Source: Thermus brockianus (GTDB lineage Bacteria; Deinococcota; Deinococci; Deinococcales; Thermaceae). From it: a DNA stretch of 64,000 nt. The notes below the pieces were generated by a model. It was not told the origin of the DNA and did not search any database. It was given only the letters and a program-made list of their open reading frames with translations. The number at the start of each line of letters is the position of its first letter. Positions within the stretch are counted from its first letter, which is position 1. Of the stretch, positions 8,664-16,123 are shown piece by piece. The stretch lies in NCBI RefSeq assembly GCF_001880325.1, contig NZ_CP016313.1, positions 186,001 to 250,000 on the forward strand, in the 5' to 3' direction. A program made the position numbers and the translations under genes.

Positions 8664-9965
8664 ATGGGGAAGCGTGTCACCTTTTTGGCTTTCGTGGTTG
8701 GGTGCTTGGCTGTCCTCTCTGGTTGCGCTGGGCCCACGGGAAGCCCCCCAGAGGGCGGCAACGGTACCCATGGTGACCCTATGCGGTTCCAAGGAATCCT
8801 CGCCGCGGGAACCGACTTCGTTCTTCTCGTGAAGCCAGATGGCGTGTATGGCTGGGGCGATAACCGGTTTGGGCAGCTGGCGGAGGACCCGGATACCCTG
8901 CCTTTCCGGTCAACGCCCGCCAAGATACCGGGCTTGGACGAGGCTATCGCGGTGGCAGCCCAGTTCGGCATAGGCGAAAACCAAAGACATGCCTTGGCCC
9001 TAATGGGGGACGGCCGGCTGCAAAGCTGGGGTGTGAACCCCTATGGCCAGCTGGGCCGTCCGCAGGGATACCCCACCGGAACCCGTACCTTTGAACCCCC
9101 GGATTATGTGGTGGCCGAAGGCGGCAGCGAGCACCTCGCAAATGCGGTGGCTATAGAGGCAGGGCGCGACTTTAGTTTGGTCATCCACGTGCGCGATAAT
9201 GAACGCCGGGTCTTGGGCTTTGGGGATAATGTCAACCACTCCCATGTCCTCACCCAAAATGACGACTGGTACTACGACCCCAGGCCTCTTCTCCGGGCCG
9301 AAGGGCAACCCCTGGTGGGTGTGCAGAGCGTGGATGCTGGGGATGGCCATGCGCTCCTTCTTTTGGAGGACGGTACCGTGTGGACCACTGGCAGCAACTC
9401 GCATGGCCAAAGGGGAATAGCGAATGTGAGCGACCGGTACGCTCAACAGGTCCCCGGCCTCGCCGACGTGGTGCAAGTGGCTGGGGGTAGGGAACATTCC
9501 GTCGCCTTGAGGAGGGACGGGAGCGTGTGGGCCTTTGGGAGCAACGCCGAGGGCCAGCTGGGACAGGACTTGTCCTTGACAAGCACCTCCACACCCCAGC
9601 GCGTGCCCTTTCCCTCTGGGGTTCAGATCCGCTTCATCACGGCAGGGGGAACCCACAACCTGGCCCTTGACCAAAACGGCCGGGTGTGGGCCTGGGGGAG
9701 CAATGACCACGGCCAGTTGGGCCAGGGCAATTCTGGCAACTCCTCCCCTACCCCGGTGCAGGTCAAAGGCGAAGGGTGCACAGGTACTCTCAGCGGGGCC
9801 GTGCTGGTGAAAGCGGGGTACGATTTCTCCTTGGCTGTTGTCCAGGAGGGTGGCAACCTTGTCCTCTACGCATGGGGTCTCAACGACCGGGGTCAACTGG
9901 GTATAGGAGACACGGTGGACGCCCTTTGCCCGAGAAGGATCCTCGCCTGGGCGCCTTCTCCTTAA
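8664..9965 (+). CDS. RCC1-repeat lipoprotein
   Basis: Exported lipoprotein of 433 residues. The signal peptide ends in the lipobox LSGC near residue 20. The rest is built from RCC1/BLIP-II-type repeats of about 50 residues, each with a W-G-x-N-x-x-G-Q-L core (GWGDNRFGQL, SWGVNPYGQL, TTGSNSHGQR, AFGSNAEGQL, AWGSNDHGQL, AWGLNDRGQL), giving a likely seven-bladed propeller. Such propellers serve as protein-interaction platforms; the partner is unknown. AGGAGG lies 6 bases before ATG. The gene is preceded by the phased-repeat promoter box and a hairpin leader shared with the lipoprotein gene at 10602-11909, which faces it convergently. Confidence 0.88.
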   Translation: MGKRVTFLAFVVGCLAVLSGCAGPTGSPPEGGNGTHGDPMRFQGILAAGTDFVLLVKPDGVYGWGDNRFGQLAEDPDTLPFRSTPAKIPGLDEAIAVAAQFGIGENQRHALALMGDGRLQSWGVNPYGQLGRPQGYPTGTRTFEPPDYVVAEGGSEHLANAVAIEAGRDFSLVIHVRDNERRVLGFGDNVNHSHVLTQNDDWYYDPRPLLRAEGQPLVGVQSVDAGDGHALLLLEDGTVWTTGSNSHGQRGIANVSDRYAQQVPGLADVVQVAGGREHSVALRRDGSVWAFGSNAEGQLGQDLSLTSTSTPQRVPFPSGVQIRFITAGGTHNLALDQNGRVWAWGSNDHGQLGQGNSGNSSPTPVQVKGEGCTGTLSGAVLVKAGYDFSLAVVQEGGNLVLYAWGLNDRGQLGIGDTVDALCPRRILAWAPSP

Positions 9966-10601
9966 AGCAACCCCGCCGGGGGCAGGCGCGCAAGGCTTTG
10001 GTGCCTTCCTCCGTGAACCAACTTGAGAGCTCGGGGGGTCTTGTGCCTCCTTTACCTTAGGGTAGGCCTCCAAGGCGAGCCCCCTTGCCCCTTGGGGGGA
10101 CCTGAACCGGGCGGGATTCGCACCGGGGGGCGACAGGCCTCGCCAGTTTGAGAGCCTAAGCGGAGAAGGGGTACTGCGGGGGGCGTGTGGGAGGGCCACG
10201 CGTGCCACCACCACCAGGGCCGCCACATCCGGTCATCTCCGAAAAGGGGCTTTCCCCGCACTCCCGCCCAAGACCGCACTGCGGGCCCAAGGACGGCGCA
10301 GAAAGCCTCGGCCCTCCAAGCCTAGGAGGGTGGTAACCCTGCCGGTGCCCGCGCGGGGAAAAGAGGGCCTCGAGGACCTCCCCAACGGTTCAACTTGGGC
10401 TAGGAGGGCTACGAAAGGAGAGAAAACCCCTCTATCCCCCGCGGGGCAACGGGTTGAAGGCCCGCGCTCTAGGGAAATGCGCCTCGCCCGCACCCCGGAT
10501 GGGGCGAACCGGGAGGGTATGGGGGAACGCCGCTACGACCCGCACCCCGGGAAATCCTCCCTTTCGCCCAGGCTCGTCCCTCTTTCCCCGCGAGGTGACC
10601 T
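9966..10601. other. Intergenic between convergent lipoprotein genes
   Basis: About 640 bases with no supported gene. Open frames lack ribosome sites and read as Arg/Pro/Gly-rich noise. A segment near 10100-10160 contains a GATTCGCACC string reminiscent of a tRNA T-arm on the minus strand, but the stem does not pair. Confidence 0.5.
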
Positions 10602-11909
10602 TCAGTCTCCCTGGCCCACGAACAGGCTAGCAACGGCGAGATCTAGCCCCCGCAAGGTGGCCTCATCGGGCATAGCCCCTGGGGCAAAGAGGATTGAAGG
10701 CAAGCTGTTATTGTTGTTCCGGGTGAAGGCCAAAGCCTCTACCGAATACGTGTCCGAAGGCGCCACCCCATACCCGAGTTCCTCGCCAGCGTCCGGAGGT
10801 GTGTACACAACGGCCCCGCCCTCTGGGAAGAGGATGGCGAAAAGGGGGATTTCGGCCTGGGTTTCCCTATCCCGCAAGAAGCCGTTCGCTTGGAGGGCAT
10901 AGCTAAGCGCGCCTGGGTAGTTAAGGGTCAGCGTGGCGCCCGAAACGGTCAGGCCACCCTCGGGCCAGGGCGGGGGCATCTCCACCGTCCAGTCTTGCCC
11001 TCCGATATCCTTCAAGACAGCGAACTTTTGCCACCCAGTCCCGCTTTCGGAGAAGACATAATCCACAGCGATGCCAAGGTACACGCCCCCTTCCCGGGGT
11101 GGAAGGGTACCGTACTGGCAGGCCAAGGTACCGTCGGAAAAGCCAACACCGCCCAGGCTCCGCATGCCTTCCCTAAAGTAGGCAACGTAGATCGAAGGAA
11201 CGCCCGGGTTATTACGAGAAGACACGCTTAGCGAGGGCGTGGCGTGGAATGGCTGCCACCCCTCTTCCCCCACGGTGTAGCTTTGACTACCCCGAATATC
11301 CAGCTGCACCCGCTTCCACCCCATTGGCGCCAGGCAGTGTATAAGGCCCGTACCCGTAACGCCCGTATTCGCAACCGTCAGGACAACATCCTGCAGACCT
11401 ACAGGCAGGTAAGGCCTCGCCTGAGCCCGGCGGGATTGTACCGCCCCACCTTCCGGGATTAGAGCCCACCCCAGGAGGGGGAAAAACCTCACGTCAAGCT
11501 CGGCTGTTAAGCTGGTGCTTCCATCCTCAACCGGCCTCTGGCCGATGGTGGGGGGGAGCTGGGCGGTGAGGGTGACCTGCACCTGCGGGGCATCCACCGT
11601 AGAACAGGGGATCACCACGCGGTCCATCTGGGTGGGCGTGGCTTTGGTGTGGTAAACCCTGTCCGGTTCTCCCCGGCAACGCGCCACCACTTCGTACACC
11701 CCGCTCGCCTGGAAGGTGGCCTGCCCATCCGCGAAGCGGAGCTCCCGCCACTCCCCCGAACCCACCCGGTAGACGGCCCCCACCAGGGCACCCGCCGGGT
11801 CCACGAGGGACACGGTCACGTCGCTGGTGTCCCTGCCCCCCGTCCCGCCCCCACAGGCGGCGAGGAGCAAACCCAGGGCTAGCAGGGCCAAAGTCCATTT
11901 GTTCCGCAT
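10602..11909 (-). CDS. Lipoprotein of unknown function
   Basis: Exported lipoprotein of 435 residues with a hydrophobic signal ending in LLAAC and a GGGTGG linker. The N-terminal part (residues 30-105) resembles an Ig-like or carboxypeptidase-regulatory beta domain (VTVSLVDPAGALVGAVYRV). The remainder is beta-rich with an apparent helical tail (EATLRGLDLAVASLFVG). No enzyme motif was found. The start ATG at 11909 follows a GAGGTGGGACC leader. It shares the 11-bp-phased box and a leader hairpin with the RCC1 lipoprotein gene and with the cas6 operon, suggesting common control. It is probably surface-exposed; the role is unknown. Confidence 0.85.
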   Translation of the reverse strand: MRNKWTLALLALGLLLAACGGGTGGRDTSDVTVSLVDPAGALVGAVYRVGSGEWRELRFADGQATFQASGVYEVVARCRGEPDRVYHTKATPTQMDRVVIPCSTVDAPQVQVTLTAQLPPTIGQRPVEDGSTSLTAELDVRFFPLLGWALIPEGGAVQSRRAQARPYLPVGLQDVVLTVANTGVTGTGLIHCLAPMGWKRVQLDIRGSQSYTVGEEGWQPFHATPSLSVSSRNNPGVPSIYVAYFREGMRSLGGVGFSDGTLACQYGTLPPREGGVYLGIAVDYVFSESGTGWQKFAVLKDIGGQDWTVEMPPPWPEGGLTVSGATLTLNYPGALSYALQANGFLRDRETQAEIPLFAILFPEGGAVVYTPPDAGEELGYGVAPSDTYSVEALAFTRNNNNSLPSILFAPGAMPDEATLRGLDLAVASLFVGQGD

Positions 11910-11925
11910 GGTCCCACCTCGTTCC

Positions 11926-11942
11926 AGGACCTTTGGGGTCCT
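11926..11942 (-). other. Leader hairpin of the lipoprotein gene
   Basis: AGGACC and GGTCCT pair across a 5-base loop, 23 bases downstream of the phased box on the minus strand and 16 bases before the start codon. Distance and position resemble the hairpin after box copy A. Confidence 0.4.
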
Positions 11943-11947
11943 CGATG

Positions 11948-11983
11948 CCTATGCTCCACAGGGGGGCTTACAAATTCCTTAAA
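11948..11983 (-). promoter_or_regulatory. Phased direct-repeat box with promoter, copy B
   Basis: On the minus strand TTTAAGG and TGTAAGC start 11 bases apart (11983 to 11966). TTGTAA can serve as -35 with TAGGCA as -10 about 16 bases on. It matches copy A at all positions of the two half-sites except the last base. Confidence 0.55.
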
Positions 11984-12231
11984 CGCACCGCCCCACCCGC
12001 CACCCCAGGAACCAGAAAAGCGGGGCATTTGCGGGACCTTCGCTGCAACCTTCGGATGCCCTGAAACCAATGCCGGGACCCTCGCGAACCGCCTCCCCCA
12101 AGGAAACCCCCTAGGAGGTGCGGCGCGGGGCGCTCCCCCAACCCATCGGCGAGGGAGCTTGGGCTATCGCACCCACCTCATGGGGGCTCGTGGCGGCCCT
12201 GGGCAGTCTTCGCTATCCCGCCGAAAGCTCC

Positions 12232-12249
12232 TTTAAGGGAGGTGTAAGG
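12232..12249 (+). promoter_or_regulatory. Phased direct-repeat box, copy C (cas6 operon)
   Basis: TTTAAGG (12232-12238) and TGTAAGG (12243-12249), identical in both half-sites to copy A but with a different 4-base spacer. No clear -10 is seen at the expected distance here. It lies about 95 bases before the GTG at 12344. Confidence 0.5.
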
Positions 12250-12262
12250 CCAGGCCGGTGGC

Positions 12263-12290
12263 GACTCCTCGGACTAAGGTCCGAGGGGTC
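12263..12290 (+). other. Strong 12-bp hairpin in leader of the cas6 operon
   Basis: GACTCCTCGGAC (12263-12274) pairs with GTCCGAGGGGTC (12279-12290) across a TAAG loop, with one G-U pair. It lies 13 bases after box copy C. No T-run follows, so it is a leader structure rather than an obvious terminator. Confidence 0.6.
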
Positions 12291-12343
12291 GTCACGTTTA
12301 CGGCCTCGACCTGACCCAGGAGCCCCTTCACCGTAAGGGGTTC

Positions 12344-12834
12344 GTGGCCACCCGTAGCTGGACGCCCAGCGTGCGCCTGCGCAAAGGTGAGGACGAGGTG
12401 GAGGTCCCCATAGACCGCCTCGTGGGCCGGAAGGAGGAGCTCACCCCGACCCAGGTGGTGGAACGGGTCTGGGCCAACCGGGAAGAGGGGGGGCGGGGGT
12501 GGTACGAAACACCCCTCCGCTCCGGAGAGCTCTACGGGCGGGAGCTGGTGGTGGAATACCCCTTTGACTACGACCCCGAACTGGGCTTCGTAGAGTTACC
12601 CAAGGTCTTCCTACGCATTCGCCATCCAGACCCGCAGCGGGTCCAGCTGGTCTATCCGGGGGGGATTTCCGTAGGGACACCAGGGGAAGTCTTGGACTCC
12701 GACCAGCTCCCGGGCAAAACGCGTGCGGTCATCTCATCTGGTACCTGGCGGACTCGGCCTGGGCAGAGCCAATGGAAGAGGTTTCCCAAGACGAGGAAGA
12801 GGAAGCCGAAGAAAACGAGGAAGAGGAGTCCTGA
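12344..12834 (+). pseudogene. Cas6-operon partner, frameshifted near its 3' end
   Basis: From GTG 12344 (AAGGGG upstream) a protein of unknown family reads well for about 120 residues (RELVVEYPFDYDPELGFVEL, then PKVFLRIRHPDPQRVQLVYPGG). Past about 12715 this frame becomes Arg/Lys-rich noise and overruns cas6. In the adjacent frame from 12721 the text becomes protein-like (CGHLIWYLADSAWAEPMEE) and ends in a Glu/Asp-only tail whose TGA (12832-12834) overlaps the cas6 ATG. So one single-base frame error lies at about 12705-12725. Whether this is a real mutation, a sequencing error or a recoding site cannot be told here. The coupling to cas6 suggests a CRISPR-linked protein, but I do not recognise the family. 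Confidence 0.7.
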
Positions 12835-13607
12835 TGCCCTACGCCGTGGTCCTGGAGCTCTTGGGAGATAAGCCCCTCCTCTACCCCGCCAAGTACGCCC
12901 ATGGCCTCTTCTTCGCCCTGCTCTCCCGCTTGGACCCCCAGCTTGCGGCCCGGCTCCACGGGGCCCCACGTAAGCCCTTCACCCTAGCGCCCATCGGCGG
13001 GAGGAACGGGGTTCTCCTCCTACGCTTCACCACCCTGGACGATGCCCTGTTCGCCCCCCTATTGCGGACCCTGTTGGAGGCTGCCCCCGAGGGGCTTCTC
13101 CTAGGGGATAGCCCCTTTCGCTTGAGACGGGTTTTAGCAACCCCCGAGGCTCATCCCCTGGCCGGAGCAACCTCTTGGGAAGCGCTCAGGTTAGCTCCCC
13201 CAAGGAATAGATTGCACCTTCGGTTTCTCAGTCCCACGGTTTTCATCACCTCAAAGCCGGGCGGGCGCACCCGCTTTACGCCCCTTCCGGAACCACGGCT
13301 AATCCTCGGCTCCCTCTTGGACAAATGGCAAGCCCACAGCCCTTATCCCTTCAACCCCAAGGAGGAGGCGGCCCTCCGGGAGCTCTTTGAGCTAGACGCA
13401 GAACTCGCGGGTTTTCACGAGTTGCGGTTCCACAGGGTTCAGGCGGGGAAGGCATTTTTCCCGGGTTTCACAGGGGAGGTCCGAGTAAAACTCTGGAGCG
13501 AAAGCCTGGATGCCCAGGAAGCCCTGGGGCGTCTCCACGCGTTTTCCTTTTTCAGCGGGGTAGGGGCGAAAACCACCTACGGCATGGGCCTGGCCAAGCC
13601 GATCTAA
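12834..13607 (+). CDS. cas6: CRISPR-associated endoribonuclease Cas6
   Basis: Cas6-family pre-crRNA processing RNase of 257 residues. It begins PYAVVLELLGDKPLLYPAKY, close to the Thermus Cas6 proteins I know, and ends with the glycine-rich RNA-binding loop GVGAKTTYGMGLAKPI, the hallmark of the family. A ferredoxin-like domain pair is expected. A His near residue 23 (KYAHGLF) is a candidate catalytic residue by family position. The ATG at 12834 overlaps the TGA of the upstream gene. No CRISPR array, cas1/cas2 or effector genes lie in the window, so it would act on arrays elsewhere or be an orphan. An in-frame extension upstream to 12723 has no ribosome site. Confidence 0.9.
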   Translation: MPYAVVLELLGDKPLLYPAKYAHGLFFALLSRLDPQLAARLHGAPRKPFTLAPIGGRNGVLLLRFTTLDDALFAPLLRTLLEAAPEGLLLGDSPFRLRRVLATPEAHPLAGATSWEALRLAPPRNRLHLRFLSPTVFITSKPGGRTRFTPLPEPRLILGSLLDKWQAHSPYPFNPKEEAALRELFELDAELAGFHELRFHRVQAGKAFFPGFTGEVRVKLWSESLDAQEALGRLHAFSFFSGVGAKTTYGMGLAKPI

Positions 13608-13662
13608 GGAAAAGAGGAGGTGCGGGGGGCTCGTGGATCCCCCTGGACGCAAAAGCAAAGGA

Positions 13663-13953
13663 TTATAGCTCCCCCACACCCTCTCTTTTCCCTAAAAGCC
13701 CGGTCTGAATGGACAGAGTAACCCAGCCCAGGGCCCATGAGGAAGAGGGACAGAAGAAGGGCCTCCACGCCCACCTCCGAAGGGCCCGGGTTAGGGCGGC
13801 CTCGAGGCCGCCCCTCCCTACCCGCACCGCCTTCCCTCCAGGGCTCCGTGGCTCCAGAAGGGTCCGCCATCCTTGGCGCATCACCCTCACCTCGAGGCCC
13901 TTCCTTTTCGCCGCCATCTCCAAGGCCCAAAGCTTGCTTATGCCACCTCCCAA
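13663..13953 (-). CDS. Possible small hypothetical protein
   Basis: A 96-codon minus-strand frame whose first 60 residues look coding (MAAKRKGLEVRVMRQGW, then RTLLEPRSPGGKAVRVGRGG and a basic helix) while the end reads like noise, so the 3' part may be frameshifted. It follows the SWIM-finger gene by 39 bases on the same strand and could be its operon partner. GGAGG near the annotated ATG falls inside the frame, so the start is uncertain. Function unknown. Confidence 0.35.
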   Translation of the reverse strand: MGGGISKLWALEMAAKRKGLEVRVMRQGWRTLLEPRSPGGKAVRVGRGGLEAALTRALRRWAWRPFFCPSSSWALGWVTLSIQTGLLGKREGVGEL

Positions 13954-13992
13954 AAGCGTGGGGGGCTTTGACCCCCCGGGACCACGCTCGTA

Positions 13993-14274
13993 CTAGGCGA
14001 CCGGCCCTTCCCCCACCGCCCGCGTGGCATGTCCGGTCCTTCCTCCCTCCCTCCACAGGTGGAGCACCGCCGCCAAAGGGTGCTTGCATGGGCGGCTCTT
14101 GCCCTGGGTCCAGGCGGGGCACGTGCAAGTCTCCGCGCCCAGGTCCACCAGGTAGTGCCCCTTTCCCTCCTGGCCCTCCACCACAAAGAGGTCCTTGCAC
14201 CCCATCACGGGGAGCAGCTTCTCCTCCTTCAGGAGCGCCTCCGCCTTCTTAAGCTTGTCCAGAAAGGCCAGCAT
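13993..14274 (-). CDS. SWIM zinc-finger protein
   Basis: Small protein of 93 residues. After a helical start (LDKLKKAEALLKEEKLLPV) and a beta-rich segment it has the SWIM signature CxCx(n)CxH: Cys-Thr-Cys in ETCTCPAW, then CKH in RPCKHPLAAVLHL. SWIM fingers bind DNA or protein and occur in transposases, SNF2 proteins and recombination partners. AAGGAG precedes the ATG at 14274. It is the third gene of a minus-strand group starting at 14797. A role in nucleic-acid handling is inferred from the finger alone. Confidence 0.82.
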   Translation of the reverse strand: MLAFLDKLKKAEALLKEEKLLPVMGCKDLFVVEGQEGKGHYLVDLGAETCTCPAWTQGKSRPCKHPLAAVLHLWREGGRTGHATRAVGEGPVA

Positions 14275-14355
14275 CCGCTCCTTGGGGGTTGTCCGTTCCG
14301 TCCAGTGCCTCCTTTCTGCCCTACGCCGTGGGGGAGCAAGGCCCCCGGGCTGTTG

Positions 14356-14520
14356 TCAAGCCCGTGAGGCGGGCATGGGCCGAGCCTTCCAACTCCTTCC
14401 CCCTTCCCCTTTGAACCTCGGGTATTTGGGCAAAAGCTCTCCCAAGGCCCGCACCTCCGCCAAGAGGAAGGGGGCGGCGGCCTCGAGGCGCTCCGGTTCC
14501 TGGTCCACTTTTGCGCTCAC
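14356..14520 (-). CDS. Small hypothetical protein (54 aa)
   Basis: A short minus-strand gene: GTG at 14520, TGA ending at 14356. A full ribosome site GGAGGT lies 5 bases upstream. The product starts SAKVDQEPERLEAAAPFLL and contains a leucine-rich amphipathic helix (LLAEVRALGELLPKYPRF) followed by a basic tail. It sits between two co-oriented genes (31 bases after 14552, 81 before 14274). No family recognised. Confidence 0.5.
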   Translation of the reverse strand: MSAKVDQEPERLEAAAPFLLAEVRALGELLPKYPRFKGEGGRSWKARPMPASRA

Positions 14521-14551
14521 CAGCTACCTCCTATTCCCCCCCGTGGGGCCG

Positions 14552-14797
14552 TTAGGCCCCCAGGCCCTCTTCCCGGTACGCCACCCGCACCCGCTCCGGG
14601 CTCACCAGGACTATGCCGTCCCTCCCTGGGGCGAAAGCGTCCACCACCTCCTGGGCCGCCTCTTGGACCAGGGCGTGGTGGGCCCCCAAGAGGGGACCGG
14701 CTACCCGCTCCGCCTTACCCCGCACGAAGGCGACGGCGAGGGGACCAGAGAGCCGCGCCAAGGCCTTCAGGGCTTCCAGAACCTCAGGCGACGGCAT
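14552..14797 (-). CDS. Hypothetical protein, first gene of SWIM-finger group
   Basis: Protein of 81 residues with alternating helices and strands (EVLEALKALARLSGPLAVAF, then ALVQEAAQEVVDAF and DGIVLVSPERVRVAY). The length and the final two strands suggest a compact alpha/beta fold, but no family is recognised. It leads a minus-strand group with the 54-residue protein and the SWIM-finger protein. Codon use is Thermus-typical. Confidence 0.6.
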   Translation of the reverse strand: MPSPEVLEALKALARLSGPLAVAFVRGKAERVAGPLLGAHHALVQEAAQEVVDAFAPGRDGIVLVSPERVRVAYREEGLGA

Positions 14798-15169
14798 GGC
14801 CCCCTTGGCCGTGGGCGAAGCCCCGTGCCCTAGGGAACCCTCGAGGGCGCTCGGGGGCTATCCCCTGAGGGGGGAGGGCGGTCTAGGGGTAGGGGGCCTT
14901 GAGGGCATCTAAGCGGGAATGGTATTGGCAGCATCATGAGGATGGGGCCAGCAAGAGCAGATTCAGCCACGCTGCCAAATCCCACCAAGCGTCTGTCCAG
15001 TAGGGGCAAAGGAAACGCACCCACCAAGAAGCATGGAAACACGTTCAATGAAGGTGGCTTTGAAGTGCTTGCGGGGCCTTGGGCTTGAAGCGTTTTGAGA
15101 GTGAGGTCTACGATAGATACTGCGGTCAGTCGCAAGCTAGATAGTGGGTTTGTACGTCAAGATGATAAT
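14798..15169. other. Intergenic boundary, no supported gene
   Basis: G+C falls sharply from about 14930 onward, marking the edge of the AT-richer cassette that follows. One minus-strand frame (14830-15135) has no ribosome site and no recognisable product. Confidence 0.45.
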
Positions 15170-15562
15170 TCAGCCGCAGACTGAGTTCCGGGAATGCCCT
15201 AAAGAGCGTATTATATGTTCAGCAGTGGAAATCGCATTTGACACCATTGTATTGAGATCGCCGACCTCATCATCATAATCGCAATCGTTGCGCCATACAC
15301 GCAATTCCCTCAAACAGTCAACGATACTCCTCCAATCCTCACCGCGTTTTTTTAGGTATTCCCCAAGTTTTTGATGGTCTGAAGGTCCTTTTTTGCGCCG
15401 AAAGCCCAAATGTTTTTCCGCATAGTTTCGCAGACAACAAAAGGCTGCGTAGTATGCACGACTGACTGCCGATCGTTGCGCAGCTTCTAGTGAAAAAGAA
15501 GACGGGGGAGGATTTCTCAAAAAATTGGCAATTCGTAGGTATTCCTCCCAATCAAACGCCAC
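15170..15562 (-). CDS. HEPN-domain protein (UPF0332-like), third gene of cassette
   Basis: Protein of 130 residues with the all-helical HEPN pattern: SAVSRAYYAAFCCLRNYAEK (helix 2) and, in the last helix, LRVWRNDCDYDDEV, the place where HEPN RNases carry R-x4-6-H. Here the motif is of the RN-x-x-DY type seen in UPF0332 proteins, so the catalytic His is replaced and activity is uncertain. The start is GTG at 15562; its first G is the last base of the upstream TAG, so translation is coupled. It has lower G+C and more A/T-ending codons than the Thermus background, indicating transfer. By analogy, it would be the effector or toxin of the cassette. Confidence 0.8.
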   Translation of the reverse strand: MAFDWEEYLRIANFLRNPPPSSFSLEAAQRSAVSRAYYAAFCCLRNYAEKHLGFRRKKGPSDHQKLGEYLKKRGEDWRSIVDCLRELRVWRNDCDYDDEVGDLNTMVSNAISTAEHIIRSLGHSRNSVCG

Positions 15563-16122
15563 TACTCTACCTCCTGTGGGCTACGAAAGTCTGTTGTCAG
15601 CAATGGCCAATCTGGCTCATCACCCAGACGCGACAGAAACGCTTTCCGGGCTTTGCGAATCCTCGGCACAGTCTCTTGATCGTAGCGTGCAAATCGCGCA
15701 TAGAGCACAATGTGCTCTTCGTCCGTTTCGGGATCCAAATCAATCTCCAAATACAATTTGGCATCTGGGAGTTTCTCACGGGCAATTATTGCTAGATCGA
15801 GCGTTGTCTTAATAAGCCGTGGGTGTTTTACAAAATATCGCAATAGCGTGTCAGATGCAGCACGTATACGGACGCTCATATTCCTGAGCTGCTTCAACAT
15901 CTCTGTAACTTCCTCCGTGAAAGCAAGAGAACGCGTAATTTCTCTTTTGGGAGCAGAAAGATTAGATAGATAGACCGACAATTCTTGGCTCTTTACCGGT
16001 ATCACTTGTACAGGGAAAGAGGGCTCCTGAGAGCCAAACTGCAACGATTGCGACAAATGTATTCCACCCCACACACCACGCGCTTTGCTTTCCACTAGGT
16101 GAGTGCTGCCTCTGACTGGCAT
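15562..16122 (-). CDS. Unknown 186-aa protein, middle gene of TIGR04255/HEPN cassette
   Basis: ATG at 16122 lies one base after the TGA of the TIGR04255 gene. The protein begins PVRGSTHLVESKARGVW, has a Ser/Leu-rich strand region (SQELSVYLSNLSAPKREI), a helical middle (EVTEMLKQLRNMSVRIRAAS), then an acidic segment (LDPETDEEHIVLYARF) and ends DEPDWPLLTTDFRSP. No catalytic or binding motif is recognised. Its place between a TIGR04255 protein and a HEPN protein, with stop/start overlaps on both sides, argues that the three work together, for example as regulator or antitoxin to the HEPN protein. AT-richer than the flanks. Confidence 0.75.
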   Translation of the reverse strand: MPVRGSTHLVESKARGVWGGIHLSQSLQFGSQEPSFPVQVIPVKSQELSVYLSNLSAPKREITRSLAFTEEVTEMLKQLRNMSVRIRAASDTLLRYFVKHPRLIKTTLDLAIIAREKLPDAKLYLEIDLDPETDEEHIVLYARFARYDQETVPRIRKARKAFLSRLGDEPDWPLLTTDFRSPQEVE

Positions 16123-16123
16123 C

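Noticed and set aside
8294-8971. Minus-strand 225-codon frame
   Set aside because: Runs across the promoter, leader and start of the RCC1 lipoprotein gene; Ser/Pro/Arg-rich with no domain.
10095-10165. tRNA on the minus strand (T-arm-like GGTGCGAATCC)
   Set aside because: The T-stem would pair CCCGG with CCCGC, which does not work, and no acceptor stem or anticodon arm folds around it.
12723-12833. Longer cas6 start
   Set aside because: The added residues are Arg/Gly-rich out-of-frame text of the upstream gene; ATG 12834 fits known Cas6 starts.
14830-15135. Possible transposase start on the minus strand
   Set aside because: Some Leu/Pro-rich similarity in feel only; no DDE residues, inverted repeats or ribosome site.
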